A stretch of 64,000 nucleotides of DNA from Inia geoffrensis (Eukaryota; Chordata; Mammalia; Artiodactyla; Iniidae). The notes under the pieces were generated by a model, which was not told the DNA's origin, ran no database searches, and saw nothing but the letters and a program-made list of their open reading frames with translations. Within the stretch, counting starts at the first letter, position 1; each line of letters opens with the position of its first letter. This document shows, piece by piece, positions 46,540-59,199 of this stretch. A program made the position numbers and the translations under genes. The stretch is taken from the NCBI GenBank assembly GCA_036417435.1, contig CM070905.1, positions 20,561,592 to 20,625,591 on the forward strand, in the 5' to 3' direction.

Positions 46540-48165
46540 CAGTAAAAGTTTTCCTAACTCCGTTGTAATTACTTCAAACTTATCTAAGCCCGGTTGATAC
46601 CAGACTACAGAGTTTTGTGCCAGTCCTTCCAGAGAATTTAGAAGGAGGGGCTCTTCCAACTCAGTCACGCCAGGATTGATTGGGGAGCACACCCAGGTAT
46701 ACCCAGGGAGGCAGCCAAAGAGCCAGTTGGAGGCTGGGTGTATATGAGCATGTGAGAGCCATGTGTAATTACCTCTGATGGTGTTAGAGGGGACAGGTGT
46801 TTCATTAAGTTTGAGAGATTTGGAACATTTTAACTCTACCATGGTGGGATGCTGGCATTCCAGAGTGAGCTAGCAAGGATCCCACTGCCAAGAAGCTGTA
46901 TTTCTCAGCAGCGCTGTCATCCAGGGATGGCATATTTTACCACTTGGACACCACTGTCCTAGATGATGAGCTAATTTAAAATATTAGAAAGACTCGGAAA
47001 CAATATACTCCCGCACCACTTATGAATGCTCTTGTAGGCCATCACGGGAATAGACTGAAAGTCTGGTCCCTGGTTCACCGCTTTGACATTTTGTGACCTT
47101 GGGCAGTAACCTTGGCCTCCGTGTGTGTTAATTTCCCCACTGTCTTTTGAAAGCCAGGAAACGAGCTAGTGAAGCAGACCTTTGAGGAAGCCCTCGATGA
47201 CAGCAGCCTGGGAGTGGACCAGTTTTCCAAGCCCAGGATTGGTGGGCCAGGTTGGCCAAAGCAGGGTAGTAATGAGGCCAAGGTCTTTCACGTGCCCCCC
47301 TACAGGGGGACAGCAAACAACTCTGGCTGGTGGCCTCAGGCAGAACCCTGAGCTCTTGCCTAATGGGTCACCTTGACCACAAAAGTGTGTGACTGGTGCA
47401 GCTCTGGAAAAATAATGCAAGCCCCATGCCCTCCCCATTGTAGGCGGTGAGCCTCATACCTCTTTTGGCCCAAGACCAGCCACTCTGCAAAGCTAGGGGA
47501 ATGGCTCCAAGGGAGGGGGGCTGGGAGCTCCTTCTCTTGTTTGGTTACTTATGAATCAGGAGACAAGCGAGCAGATGGGAGAATCAGGGCCTGTGGGACC
47601 CCGACCCCTTCCCCACCAGGAACTTCCCCCACCAGGAACTTCTCAGGCTGTCTTGCAGCTTTCCCATGTGTGAAACAAGTGGCAGGTGGTATTACCTGAC
47701 GGGGCTCTTTAGGGAGTTGCTAATGGCTACTATGGCCAGCTCAGGGGGCCGGGGGTGACGGTGCAAGTTTCTCTAAGAGGCTACAACACATTCCAGGCAG
47801 GTGACATCCCCGCCCTCCCCGGAAGTCTCCTACTCAGAAAACTGGGAATTTGTGAACAGAGGACTGCATCCAGGACCATACTCTTTTAGGCTTCTTGAGA
47901 ATTGGCTTGGCAGTTTGACCTTATGAAAAGAGTACAGAAAATGTTTACGAAACTACTGAAGGAGGGAAATGGAGGGGTCGGGGAAAGGAAAAGTTGGAAG
48001 AGATGGAAATGGGGTGAATGCCCCACAGGAGGGGGCTGCGCCTAGAGACGATTGCTGTTCGCGTGCTGTTCACATCCTGCTGCCACGCTGGGAGCCTGAG
48101 AGCACCCCATGCTCCTCAGTTAGTGGGGCTGAACCCAGCACAGGGGGGATTTGTTGTCTGGCCAA
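46540..48165. other. Intron 3 sequence without a recognised feature
   Basis: Unique sequence; a 16-bp tandem duplication lies at 47611-47641. Confidence 0.45.
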
Positions 48166-48167
48166 CA

Positions 48168-48400
48168 TTTAGTGCGTGCTTGCTAAGCGTGGACGTTGCT
48201 CTGGTAACGTGCACCTATTCATTAATTCAGTCCTCAGGACTGCCCTACAGAGCAGACATGCTTGTTATTGCCAAGGACATGAGGAAGCTGAGGCCCAGAG
48301 AGGCTCAGTGGCTAACCCAAGACTACGCGATTAAAGCCGTGGAGGCAGTATCCCAGTGCAGACTCCTCCGAGCCCATGCTCGTGCCCATCACGCTTCGTT
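48168..48400 (-). mobile_element. MIR remnant
   Basis: Reverse MIR pattern: ttagtgcgtgcttgctaagc, gaggaagctgaggcccagag, aggctcagtggctaacccaa. Confidence 0.6.
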
Positions 48401-50025
48401 GGTCTCAGGCCGAGCACACCGTGGTCATCCATGATGCCTGCAGCCTCCCAGAAATATCAGATGGTACCCTCTGCTTCGTATCTGTCCCTCAGACTGAAAC
48501 AGGCCCTCTCTCTTGCATCCGCCTTGCCCTGAGATCTTTGGCAGGTAAGCAGTGATGGATGGCTTCTCCCTGCCTATCTGGTTGATGGCTTCAGTATTTC
48601 CATGTCCCAGGGAGAGAGGCGGAGCCACGTGGCTCCCACTGGCTGACCTCCTGATGTTTCCCAAGTTGAAGCCCAGCCCCCCGGCCGTGGGGGCACCTGG
48701 GACGGTGGCCTGTCATTGCTCGTGTGCTTTCTACTCCCTTTGAAAGGGATGCTCTCTGGCTCTAAGCTGGCATCTCTGCTTCCCGAGCCTCCTCTTTTTC
48801 CAAAAATGTGCATTTCTAAGGAAGCAGATGGGCTTACGGGGGCTCTTCCAGCCCCTCTCTCCTCCAGCTCCACAGGGAGTTTTCTCCTCCTGGTTTTTCT
48901 GCTTTCTTTCCTTCCCCCAAACCTTCTGCCCATGTCCCTTTCAAGTCTGTGAGAGCACTTTGCTCATTTGGGCCCATTGGCCTGAGCTGACACCCCTGGT
49001 GGCGATGGTCCTGGTACCACAGCACAGGAGAGAGGAGGAAGGGCTTTTTCTGTGAATGAGACAGTTCCTTGTCCTCAGGTTCAGTAGCCACAGGTCCAGG
49101 GAAATTCTGGATGGTGTTACTGTTGGACTACATTTTCTCACTTAGAAAACACTGTCATTATTTGGGTGGGGGAAGAGGCCCTTAGGTGACTTTGCTCCAG
49201 TCCAAGCTCCAAGATCCTCTTTCCTAGACTTCTTACGAGACTTCAGAGCAAAGGTTTTGAAGCATTTTAGAGAACTTTTTCTTTGAATAAAACCTCATAA
49301 GGAAGTCAAACATAAAATATAAAAGTCGGGTCAGGTTGAAGTTGGCAGGGTAAGTCAGGGGGGAAGAGGGACGTGATTTCAGAGCTTGCCTTTTTGTCTT
49401 CGCACTGGCCCCCAAGACTCCTAGGACACCTCTTGGATTGCAGGAAGCCCTATGGAGTACAACAGGGCACCCCCATCCTACGCAGTTGCCTTGTGGGTGG
49501 TCTGGACTGAATGATGAAATTGTCCTGGTGTCTGGGCTGTGTCCTGTGTCCCCTGGGTGGACCTCCGGAGAATGGGGGAGGCACGTGTGCGAGGGGATGA
49601 AAAGAGGGAGGGGAACTTCCACTGATTCACGGTCACACCTTCGCGGTAGATGGTACCTGGGCTCCCTGGGGCTGCATCAGGCTCTGAGTGACTTACAGGG
49701 AAGCCAGCCCTCGAGAAATGTCTTGAATGTGATTTGGGCATCCTCTCTCTCAGCTGCGTACCTCAGGGTTATGACGACAATGGCTGTTGGCCAGGCCACC
49801 TTTGTCTTGAGGATGAGATGTTTCCATCTGAGAAACATCCTTGAAGACAGGTGCTGGCCCGCATGCCAGGCCAGGAATGGTGTCTACTGAGCTTGTGCGA
49901 CAGAGTATCTGAGCTACTAGCGTTCTTTTAACCCTGTTGAGAACGGTGGGGCTAACTCGGGGCAATTTTCATTTTGGTAATCAGTAAGAGTTGTGTTGGC
50001 AAGTGTCACCTGCATCACTACCACC
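48401..50025. other. Intron 3 sequence without a recognised feature
   Basis: Unique sequence; no exon or clear repeat. Confidence 0.45.
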
Positions 50026-50029
50026 ACCA

Positions 50030-50205
50030 GATACTTAGGGACCTCCTCTAAAATTTGTATCCCATGTTATAATTTGCAAAGCCCTTTCATATGTTACCAC
50101 ATTTAAGTGGTGCACACACACCTGTTAGCAGCAGGGTGGGGACTCAACCATCACATCCCCGATTCCGAGTCCAATGCCATTTTCACTCTTCCATAGGTGC
50201 CTTCA
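50030..50205 (-). mobile_element. MIR remnant
   Basis: Reverse MIR pattern: gcaaagccctttcatatgtt, accacatttaagtggtgc, ggactcaaccatcacatccc, gagtccaatgccattttcac. Confidence 0.45.
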
Positions 50206-50344
50206 GTGGGCACACCTGGCGGCTCAGGTCAGAAGAGGAGCAAGGTGCAGAAAGGCGAGATGAATTAAGGAATTCTAGCAGGTTCTCTGCAATCCCCTCC
50301 AACATCTCCCCTCATATTCCTGCCTGCCTCCCCCTCCTTCCTAG

Positions 50345-50520
50345 GTGAGACGGAGCTGGGCTCTTCCCAAGCACATCCCCATTGTTATTTTCCGCATCTC
50401 ACACCACGTGTATTGCTATTTTTATCCTGTACTAGAAACTATCAGTGGGGGAGAAATGTTAATTGGTATTATTACAGCAAACTGTGTCCTAGTAACATTG
50501 CAATTCAGAGGTAAGCTCTC
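50345..50520. promoter_or_regulatory. Candidate conserved non-coding element
   Basis: Repeat-free block with ccccattgttattttccgca, atgttaattggtattattac and aacattgcaattcag: SOX-like ATTGTT and TAATTG cores, ending in a donor-like aggtaagc. Conservation not testable here. Confidence 0.25.
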
Positions 50521-50969
50521 CCCTCCCCTCCCCTGCCTTTTGGGCGAAGATAGGGGATTTTATTCATTTGGCTGACAGCCAGCATGGCTTCTGTAGCTGC
50601 TGCTGAGCCTGTGTGGGGACGGATTCAGGACTCTGGCATCTATCGGCCAGGCTGCCGGGCCTCCGCGGCGTGGTTAGTTTATGCGGGAAGGACTCGAGGG
50701 TGGGTGGAGTTGTGATGAATTCAGTTCTGTTTTGTCCCCCGAAACTAGACTGGAGGGCTAGTCTGTCTGCTCAGGAAGCTCTCATGGGGTGCGGCTTGCA
50801 GGGTCTGGGAGCAAGAATCTGGGACATTTGAATTCGAGGTCCAGCTGAATGTAAGTTGTGTCCTCCTAAGCCAGAGCGAAGAAGGAACCGATTAGAAAAG
50901 AATGGCAACGAAGTCAGACAAGTTTTGCTCAACTTCCAGAAGAAAGGAAAGAAAGGGGATTCAAAGAAC

Positions 50970-51180
50970 AGGCTGTCCGCTGGCTGCCAGGGTTCAAACC
51001 CTGACCGCTTTCCTTCCCAGCCATATGACCTCAAGTGAGTCTCTCCTCCTTTCTGGCCTCAGTTTCCTCATCTGTAAAAGGCGGGGGGAGGCTAGTGAAG
51101 TGTGCCCCGCTGGGCTGCTGTGAGGATTAAAGCACATGGCACAAAGCACACAGAAAGGACTCTGAAAAGTAAAGCTTTCA
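50970..51180 (+). mobile_element. MIR remnant
   Basis: MIR pattern: ggttcaaaccctgaccgctt, ctggcctcagtttcctcatc, tgtgaggattaaagcacat. Confidence 0.7.
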
Positions 51181-51389
51181 TGGTGCCCGGAGACTCCTGA
51201 GGGCTAAGAGTGCAGGAAGGCAGCGGGGGATGGAAAACCCAGATTCCAGCCTGGGGGCGTCCGCTGATTGCTCAGACCCACCCACGTGGATAGTATCTTC
51301 CAACTCCTCTTGGTCCCCCCCCTTCTCTACGGTGGGAAGAAGAATCAGTTTGATTTCATGGCACCCTAAAACTTATTTTTTTTAGTCCT

Positions 51390-52740
51390 CGTTGCTTTTT
51401 AAAAATTCTTATAGCAGAGTCTATATTGTTTGTGGAAAATGTAGAAAAAGAATAAACAAGAAAAATCACCTGAAATCTTACCACCTTCGGAAGATGACGA
51501 CTGACACAACAGCGGATCCTTGTGTGTTTTTTCCTGTAAACGTGTACCTTAAATATATGCATAGCTGAGATAACATAACACATATAATATACACACATTT
51601 TTGTGTCGTGCTTTTTCCCCGCTTTTCATTGTGAAGATACCCCCAGGTGATTAAATATCCTTCAAGCGTGACTTTTAATGACGGCCTAATATTTTGTAAT
51701 GCAGTCCTTGCTCTTCTGTATCTTTAGGCTTTCTGGCTTCCTTTTTAATGCATTTATTTCCTGTTTCCTTTTTATCTGTTAATTTTTGCTCTGTGGCTCG
51801 GATTTTCTCCGCCTTCCTTCCCTCTGGTGATTTGGAAAATATTCACCCTATTTGAACTTAATAGTGATTACCCTTAGGTTTTTGAAAGCGTATTTAAAGC
51901 CCATAAGCATCAAAGTTAAAATTAAACAGTATGGTTTTATGTCCTTCCCCTCCCCCAACTTTCCAGTTTTCACTAATATGACCTAGGTTTTGAGACTCAT
52001 ATTAATATTTTTACATTATGATCATTTCAGTATGCATTCATCCCTTTCAAACATTGTTTTGGGCATTTCCACTATTGAATCATTGAAATTACACTAAGTA
52101 TTTAGATAACTTGAACAGCTATTCATTACTCAAGGGTCTGTCACCCTGCACATTCCCCACCTATGGGTTCTTAATTTTAATAGGTCTTTTGGTAGATCAG
52201 CATTAGCCTTTAAGACATTCTTTTTTTTTTTTTTTTTTTTCATGAAGGGAATACTGGTAATGTGATTTTTAAGCCCTTGAATGTCTGAGAGTGTCATTCT
52301 GTTGACCTTAACATGTAAATGGCAACTTGGTTGAGTATTTTTCTTTCCTCAAAGTTGTTGAAATTACTTCATTGTCTCTGAGCCATGAACACAGGAGAGA
52401 AGCCCAAGGCCAATTGGATTTTGATTGCTTTGTAGGTTTCTTCCTTTTACTTGTCTAAAGGTTTATAGAATGTTCTCTAGATACCAAAGAAGTGTTTCAG
52501 GATGTGTATACATGTTGATCTAATTTCTTTTGCTTTATATTTCAATATACTCTTTCAATCTGCAGCCTCCAATTTTCAACTCAGGAAAGTTGATAATGAT
52601 AATTGTCTGCATATATATGTTAGGTCTCCTGGTTGTGTTGTCCAGGTCTCATTTTTTTCCCCCTTACTATCATCCAAGTTCTGGGAAAGCTTTTCAGGTG
52701 TATCTCTACTTCTTTTAACTTGATTGTTTGCAGTATGCTT
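51390..52740 (-). mobile_element. Ancient L1M-type LINE remnant
   Basis: Antisense, decayed and gapped: aagaaaaatcacctgaaatc, tttaatgacggcctaatatt, then atatatgttaggtctcctgg matching the L1M segment that reads ...gtatattaggccgcttg.... A 20-base T-run sits at 52221-52240. No intact reading frame. Confidence 0.5.
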
Positions 52741-52854
52741 TCTGCTGCTTTCAGTGAGCTTTTAACTTGGGCCCTTCATCTAAACTTGCCTGACCTGAGC
52801 TCTTCCCTTCTAGACCAGAAGTGGAGGACAAAGTACAGCTGAAGTCTAGATCTG

Positions 52855-53005
52855 TCCCCTGCATATTGTCTACTGGTTTTGGGAGCCAGGTTGAGTAGCT
52901 GCGAAAGTTGAATGGTTGCCAAAGAGACCATGTGGCCCTCAAAGCCACCACTAGTTACTCTCTGGTCCTTTAAAGGAAAAGTTTGCTGACCCCTGCTCTA
53001 GATAC
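52855..53005 (-). mobile_element. hAT-Charlie-type non-autonomous DNA transposon remnant
   Basis: Shows gagaccatgtggccctcaaa, ggtcctttaaaggaaaagtt and tgctgacccctgct, the terminal part of a common MER-class hAT element. Other end decayed. Confidence 0.65.
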
Positions 53006-54549
53006 TACTTACTTTGATTTTTTTCAGACCAAAATCCTCTTGAATCTTCCTGAAAATCAAATAAGAAAATTTCCCAAGCATTCTCTTTCTCTCTTTTCTC
53101 TCATAGCAAATCTCTCTCATAGGAAGGTATTTCTTATCAGTCATCGTTTTTTATTTTTATTTTTTTTCGATATCCTTCCTGTGTATTTTTTCTGTTTGTC
53201 CAGCCTTACAAAGGGAGGTTGTGTGGGCAGGTATGATGGGTCTGTAAGAGAGCGATGTAGGCTTCGTTCTGAAATGTTTAGGTTTCCAATACCTCTCTCT
53301 CTCTCTTTCTCAATCTCTCTCTCTCTGTGTGTTTGTTTTTCACTGAAAAACCAAATTCACCCTCATAGTGAGTGATATGTGAGATTAGCAGAGGGTAGGA
53401 TTCATTCTTCCCATCTTAAGCAGTGAAGGAAGGAAAGAGAGAAACCCAGGCACAGGGAAGCTTTGACAAGATATACACAATTTTGAGTTTAAACACTGCC
53501 TTCTTGCTTTGAAGCCCCCAGTCTCCCTCTAAGGTGGCAGCCCACCTCCAGGTGTCCTGACTTCATTTGGCTTCACCTTGGTGAAACCTTACCCAGGGCC
53601 CTTTGACACCTGAAGCTCCCGAAGACTACAGAGCTGTCATGCCAGGGGTGGACTTGATGGAGACCCAGGAGGGAGGGGTGGCCATGCAGCTATTTTTGAA
53701 AATATTTGGCGATTTCATGATTTGAATTCTTTTTATGTTGTCCACGAACTGTGCATAGTCATAAGTATTCTTGCCATTGGCTGCCATCTTGGAATTCCCA
53801 CACCTGGACTTTCAGAAGCAGAAGGTGAGAATGTTTACCTGCACAAAGCTGGGTATATTTGCTAACTAACATAAAATATTGTGTGAGAGTGGTAGCCCTC
53901 CACTGTGCATATCCTCAGAGGCTGGCAGAGTGACCGTATTGCATGCGTGTGTGACCCTCAGAGGGGGAAGGGGGCAGAGAAGGGGCAGGGTGTGGGTGCA
54001 CTTCTCTGTACAAACGTGAATTTGAAAATCAGGCATATTTGCAATTTAGTCAACTCTAATTATCTGTACTTCTGGAAGGGAGATGTGATGCGGATAACTG
54101 CAACCAGCAAATAATTGAAAAATGATTCCCACTTTGTTCTGGGATAGTTTATATTAACTGTGGAGGAGCCTCCCACGTCACATCAGGCTCCCCACCACCC
54201 CGCTCCCGCGGGTTTACCCTCTGCTCTGTACTAGCTTGGGCTGGTGGTAAAACAAGCCCAGAGTTTCCAACACGCTGACCATTGGCCCGAATGTCGGCGG
54301 GGGGGAGTGGAACTATGAATTGAAAATTGCCAAGGGGAATAAGGCCACACAAAACCTCGGGACTGGACCCCCATCCATCTTCTTCCCGTGGCATCACTAA
54401 CACCCTCTTGGGCCTCACCTGAAAGAATCTTACAAAATCAAATTTACAATAGCCCACTTACAACTCTTCACTCTGTCCCTGGCTTTCCTCTCTGTACTGC
54501 CAAGGAAATATGATCCGTCCACTTCACATTTGCTGCCCTTCAGGTTCTT
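53006..54549. other. Intron 3 sequence without a recognised feature
   Basis: Unique sequence, with CT-rich patches at 53085-53120 and 53298-53330. Confidence 0.45.
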
Positions 54550-54562
54550 CCCAGTGTCTCTT

Positions 54563-54771
54563 TTTTTTTTTTTTTCCTCTGGTACGCGGGCCTCTCACTG
54601 TTGTGGCCTCTCCCGCTGCGGAGCAACAGGCTCCGGACGCGCAGGCTCAGCGGCCATGGCTCACGGGCCCAGCCGCTCCGTGGCATGTGGGATCTTCCCG
54701 GACCGGGTCACAAACCCGTGCCCCCTGCATCGGCAGGCGGACTCTCAACCATGGCGCCACCAGCGAAAGCC
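54563..54771 (-). mobile_element. Young CHR-type SINE with perfect target duplications
   Basis: Antisense copy; perfect 13-bp duplications cccagtgtctctt at 54550-54562 and 54772-54784. The head reads ccaccagcgaaagcc, with small changes from the usual ccaccagggaagcc. Confidence 0.95.
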
Positions 54772-54784
54772 CCCAGTGTCTCTT

Positions 54785-55335
54785 GAATGATAGATTATAA
54801 CCAAGGAGGTTGAATTTCAAATAGGAAGGGGGAATCTTTTCCTAAACGAAAAGTCATATTGGTGTTAAAAACAAGATCTTACTTAAATTCTTTCCCTGGG
54901 CTTTTCCATGCAATGTTTTAATTCGGGATTCTGTCCCAGAAGGCTGGGAATTTGCTCCCAAAGTCACTATCTTTGTTCAGATGAACAGCCCAAAGGGTCC
55001 AAGAGCCTCGTGGCTGGATGGCAGGAGGCAGGTAGCAGCTGGGCTGCGCTCTGGCTTGGTTATACCGTGTGAGTGGACCTGCCTCCCCCAGGCCCACGGA
55101 GACGTATGCGTTCGTGCTTACTAAGCTGCATGTTTCGGGGCTGTAAGTGCATCCCGTGTCCCCACAATATATGGACATGAAAGGAAAATGAGGGCTTTGC
55201 ACGTTGCAGAGATGTAATTATGGTAATAAGCAGACCTTGTTGGCTGTGTGTCCTGTTCGGCATTTAACCCAGCTCTCTGCTGCAGCAGCCTGGGGAGTGG
55301 AGGGGCTTGGTGGGGGAAGCATTTCCCAACTTGGG
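54785..55335. other. Intron 3 sequence without a recognised feature
   Basis: Unique sequence; no exon seen. Confidence 0.45.
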
Positions 55336-55339
55336 TTTC

Positions 55340-55930
55340 TTGGGTGACTTTTTACTGAACTGTCATATTCATACAGGAAAGGGCGAACCTCCTAAGTGTA
55401 TGCCTCGGTGAGTTTTCACTTACAGGACTCCTCCATGTACCCAAATCAAGAAACAAAACAGTCCCAGTTTCCCACTACCCCCAACCCCATTCCGGTCACC
55501 GGCCCTACCCTCCCGAGGGCAGCTACCCTCTGAACCTCTCACAGCGCAGATTAGGTTCTCTGGTTTTGTACTTCATGCAAATGGAATCACGCGGCACCCA
55601 CTGTCTCGTGTCTATTCATTTTGCTCCCTTTCATGTTTATGACAGTGATCCCTGTCGCTGTATGCAGTTGCAGTTTGTTCATTTTTGTGTTTGTATAGCA
55701 TTCCTTTGTGGGACTATACTAAAATTTATTTTTCTGTTTTATCATTGATGAGCATTTGTATGGTTTCCCATTTTTGCCTTTTATGAAGAGTGCTGTTCTT
55801 AAAACCCTTGTGTATGTCTTCTGGAGACCATACATCCACACTTCTACTGCTAATGTACCTGGGAGGGAAATTGCTGGATCATTGCCTGTATGAATTTAGC
55901 TTTAGTAGAAAATGCCAAAGATAGACTAGA
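55340..55930 (-). mobile_element. Ancient L1M-type 3' region remnant
   Basis: Antisense: cttcatgcaaatggaatcac, gcattcctttgtgggactat, tgggagggaaattgctggat correspond to the old L1 segment containing ...atggaatcatac... and ...aattgctgggtc.... Confidence 0.65.
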
Positions 55931-56100
55931 TATTCTTAAAGGGCTTTTTAGTTGTGGGAGGCTGGTTAACATCCTCACCAGAAAATGGCAGAAAGGAGGT
56001 AGCTTTGCTTTTTCAGACGGCACAGTGTAGTTGGTTTTGGAGGGAGATAGACCTGGGTGTATCAGTTGAACATTGAGCGTCCACTGTGTTAAGTGACAGT

Positions 56101-56585
56101 CTGTATTAGTTTCCGAGGGCTGCTGTAACAAGTTACTGCAAAGTTGGTGCTTAAAACAACACAGACTTATTCTCTTGCAGTTCTGGAGGTCAGAAGTCCA
56201 AAATGGGTCTCAGTGAGTAGAAATCAAGGTGTCAGCAAGACTGTGCTCCCTCCAGAGGCCCTAAAGGAGAGTCCGTTTCCATCTCCTTGCCTTTTCTGGG
56301 TTCTAGAGCTGCAATTTCTTGACTCACAGCTCCTTCCTCCACCTTCAAGGCCAGCAGCGTAGCAGCTTTAAATCTCTGTTCTGTCTTCACATTGCCTGCT
56401 CCTCTCTGTAGCCAAAGCTCCCTCTACCAGCCTCTTCTAAGGACACTTGTTATTGCATTTAGGACCCACCCACCCACATAACCCAGGAGAGTCTCCCCAT
56501 CTCGAGATCCTTAACTTGATCACATCTGCAAAGCCTCCTTTGCTATGTAAGGAAAGTCCCAGGTTCCAGAGATAAGGGCCTGGAT
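56101..56585 (-). mobile_element. MaLR (MLT1-like) LTR relic, nearly full length
   Basis: Opens tgtattagtttccgagggct, continues tgcagttctggaggtcagaa, aatcaaggtgtcagcaaga, cttaacttgatcacatctgc. Non-coding. Confidence 0.75.
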
Positions 56586-56804
56586 GCTACTCAGCCTTGT
56601 CTCTTAATTTTCACCTTGTCATCCATGACACCCAGCTTCATAAAGCATCGCCACCCTACCTCACAGGGTTGCCGAATTGTTCTGCTGCTCTCTGTGATTC
56701 TTGTTGTATTGTGGGAAAAGATCACTGGATGGGACCAGAGAAGTATATTTAAAGGATAGATGACGATTTGTTTCATCAGATTGTTAATTTATCTCCAGTG
56801 GCAA

Positions 56805-57093
56805 CAAAGACTGTCAAACTCATAGGAAGGAAAATATCAAAATACAAGACACCCGAAGTGCAGTGCGGGATCTTGGATCGGGTCCTGGAACAGAAAATGC
56901 ACATTCGTAGAAAACCTGGTGAAATCCAAATATAAGCCTATAGTTTAATCAATTTTGTCTTAGGAATTGTGCCGTGGTTCTGTAAGGTATTAACGCTAGG
57001 GGAAGCAAGGTGAAGGATATACAGGAACTCTCTGCATTATCTCTGTAAATCTAGAATGACTTCAAAGGAGAAAGTTAAAAAAAAAAAAAAATG
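56805..57093 (+). mobile_element. L1M-type 3' end
   Basis: Sense: gtgcgggatcttggatcggg, aattgtgccgtggttctgta, aactctctgcattatctctg, then gaatgacttcaaaggagaaa and poly-A at 57078-57091. Confidence 0.7.
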
Positions 57094-57680
57094 GGGACAC
57101 TCAGGTACCAGTGGAAATGCTGCGGCTTCCATCTGTTTATGTGACACGAGAGACAGGCGCCATTGTTGGCGGAACGAATGTAGATCCAAACAGTAGTGAT
57201 GAGGTTTAAAACGTATATAACCATTTAAGTGTAAATGGAGATTGGCGGGGTGTGAGACAAATAAGATGGCGTTTGTTATTTTGGTGGGAGCATATGGGTC
57301 ATCTCCAGTTCCACCCAAGGCTCCCTGGGGGAGCGGGGCTGAGGGTGGTCCTCGGGTGTGAATGGAGAGGAAGTCCTGCCCTCGGTCTCTGATTGATTCA
57401 TCAGTTCCTCCCGGCCCTTCTCCCCTCTCTTCCTGGCCCCATCACGAGCTCAGTCTAAGGGCTCCCCAGTGGCCAGCCGCCTCACAGCTGAGTTGTTATC
57501 TTCCCGTCACACACTTACCTGGGCACGGTGAGAGCTTCCTAATAAAATTTGTCACTGACTGTAATCCCATCACTGTCCAGACCCGGTTGATTAGCCCCTC
57601 TGGTTGTTTTGGCTTTGCTCTGCACCTCCAGCCTCTTCCGAGGAAATTGGCAGAGAGGGGAGTTCAGAGAGAGCTCTTGG
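57094..57680. other. Intron 3 sequence, candidate conserved part near 57530-57610
   Basis: Repeat-free; includes tcctaataaaatttgtcact and ccggttgattagcccctctg. No exon seen. Confidence 0.35.
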
Positions 57681-57681
57681 C

Positions 57682-58293
57682 CCTATAAAAAGAGAACAGA
57701 GAAGAAGCAAACCAGGGCCACCAACTACTTCGACAGTAATTAGATACAAATGGCTCAGCCCCGCTCCTGCCACCCGGTCAGCCCTACTTCAGGACGCCAG
57801 GGCCAGAAGGGGGAGAGACTGGCCTCGCCTCCGCGCTCCTGACGCTCTGCGCACTGCCCGCACTCGTCCTCGGTCTCCTGAGATGGGGAGAGGGGATGAT
57901 GAGGCGGGGCAGAGGCGGAAGCTTGTAGTCCGCTTCCCAGGAGCCATGCCACCACACCCCACACTGGCTGTGGACTATCTGGGCCACACTCCCGTCCCCT
58001 CCGCCAGGTTCCACGGAGTGTCCTGGTAGGCCCCCGTGACTGTATAACTCTCTTCATAGCTGCGTGCTTGATGCACAGCCCGGAAGCCCAGAAAGAGAGA
58101 GTATGTGGAGAATGCAAAGGGGGGCTCCTCTGAGGCGCACCTTCGCTCAGCAGCTAGCTTGCGGTGCCCCCAAAAGCTGTACAGGCTGTGACTGGTGCGG
58201 GTGGGCAGGTGTCTGTGGGAGTGCGCTGGGATTTGCCGCGACTCTAAATGTCCGTGCAAATGGCCACCCCCCCTCAGCTGTGTGTGTGTGTGT

Positions 58294-58333
<40 letters not shown>

Positions 58334-58850
58334 TGTACACACCGGCACTCTTGGCTCTGCGCTGGCCCTTTCTCCCTTCTCTCCAGCTCTGCTTTGCCTC
58401 ACAGCTGCCACCTGCCTCCCTTCCGCTCCCTCTGCGCCATCCTGGGAGCCAGCTGACCCTCCCGGCTCCTGACGCGACCCTGTTCTCTGTGAGTCTCCCT
58501 TTATCTCTGGACGTCTCCTTCCTCAGCCGTCAGGGCTTCGTGCTGTCTCTTCGGGCGCCTGCCGGACAGGAGATAAACACCAGAATGACCGGAGTAGGTC
58601 CCGGCCACACAGGCGCTGGGAGCCCAGTCGAGGCCGGAGGCTGGAGGCTGTGCTGCCCCTCGGAGCCCCCCGTCCCCCTGCGGTCGTGGCCCCTCCGTGG
58701 TCGGGAGGTGGCACCCCTGCAGCCTCCAGCCCCCGCCCAGGGCCAGGGTACGGGGCCCCCGCTCTGCTGGCCAGCACCAGTCCCAGCAGGGCCGCGGCAG
58801 GCGCAGTGGGAAGGTGGACAGCTCACGGTGGGGACAGAAGGGGGTGGCCA
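57682..58850 (+). promoter_or_regulatory. CpG-rich segment with an upstream TATA-like box; possible internal promoter
   Basis: ctataaaaag at about 57682-57691 is followed from 57775 by a CpG-dense stretch (nine CpGs in about 85 bases around 57783-57868) and further CpG-rich sequence at 58195-58260 and 58400-58810, interrupted by a TG repeat. Whether it drives a transcript is unknown. Confidence 0.3.
58279..58332. repeat. (TG)n microsatellite, about 26 units with one TA
   Basis: Nearly pure TG over 53 bases, inside the CpG-rich segment. Confidence 0.96.
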
Positions 58851-58857
58851 TAACACA

Positions 58858-59199
58858 GGACCATAAACTCCATGGCTTACACAACAGAGGTTTATTGTCG
58901 CATGATTCTGGAGGCTGGAAGTCCAAGATTAAGGGGTTGGCAGGGTTGGATCCTTCTGAGACTTGTCTCCTTGGCTGGTGGATGTCTGTCTGTCTTCTCA
59001 TGGCCTTCCCTATGCACCTGTCTGTGACCATATTTCCTCTTCTTATAGGGTTGTCAGCCATACTGGATTAAGGCCCACCCTAATGAGCTCATTTTAATTT
59101 AATTACCTTTTAAAGACCTTATCTCCAAATACAGCCTGAGGTGCTGTGGTGAGGATGTCAACATACGAATTTTAGGGGACACCGTTCAGCCCATAACAA
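58858..59199 (-). mobile_element. MaLR (MLT1-like) LTR relic
   Basis: Reads ttctggaggctggaagtcca, ctccttggctggtggatgtc, ttaaggcccaccctaatgag, ccgttcagcccataaca. Well-preserved MaLR 3' to 5' order on the - strand. Confidence 0.8.

Noticed and set aside
58195..58866. 223-codon ORF in the CpG-rich segment
   Set aside because: Contains the TG repeat read as a Cys-Val run; length is explained by high GC and low stop density.
3051..59199. Possible endogenous retrovirus genes next to the LTR relics
   Set aside because: Only solitary, decayed LTRs are seen; no gag, pol or env reading frame lies beside them.
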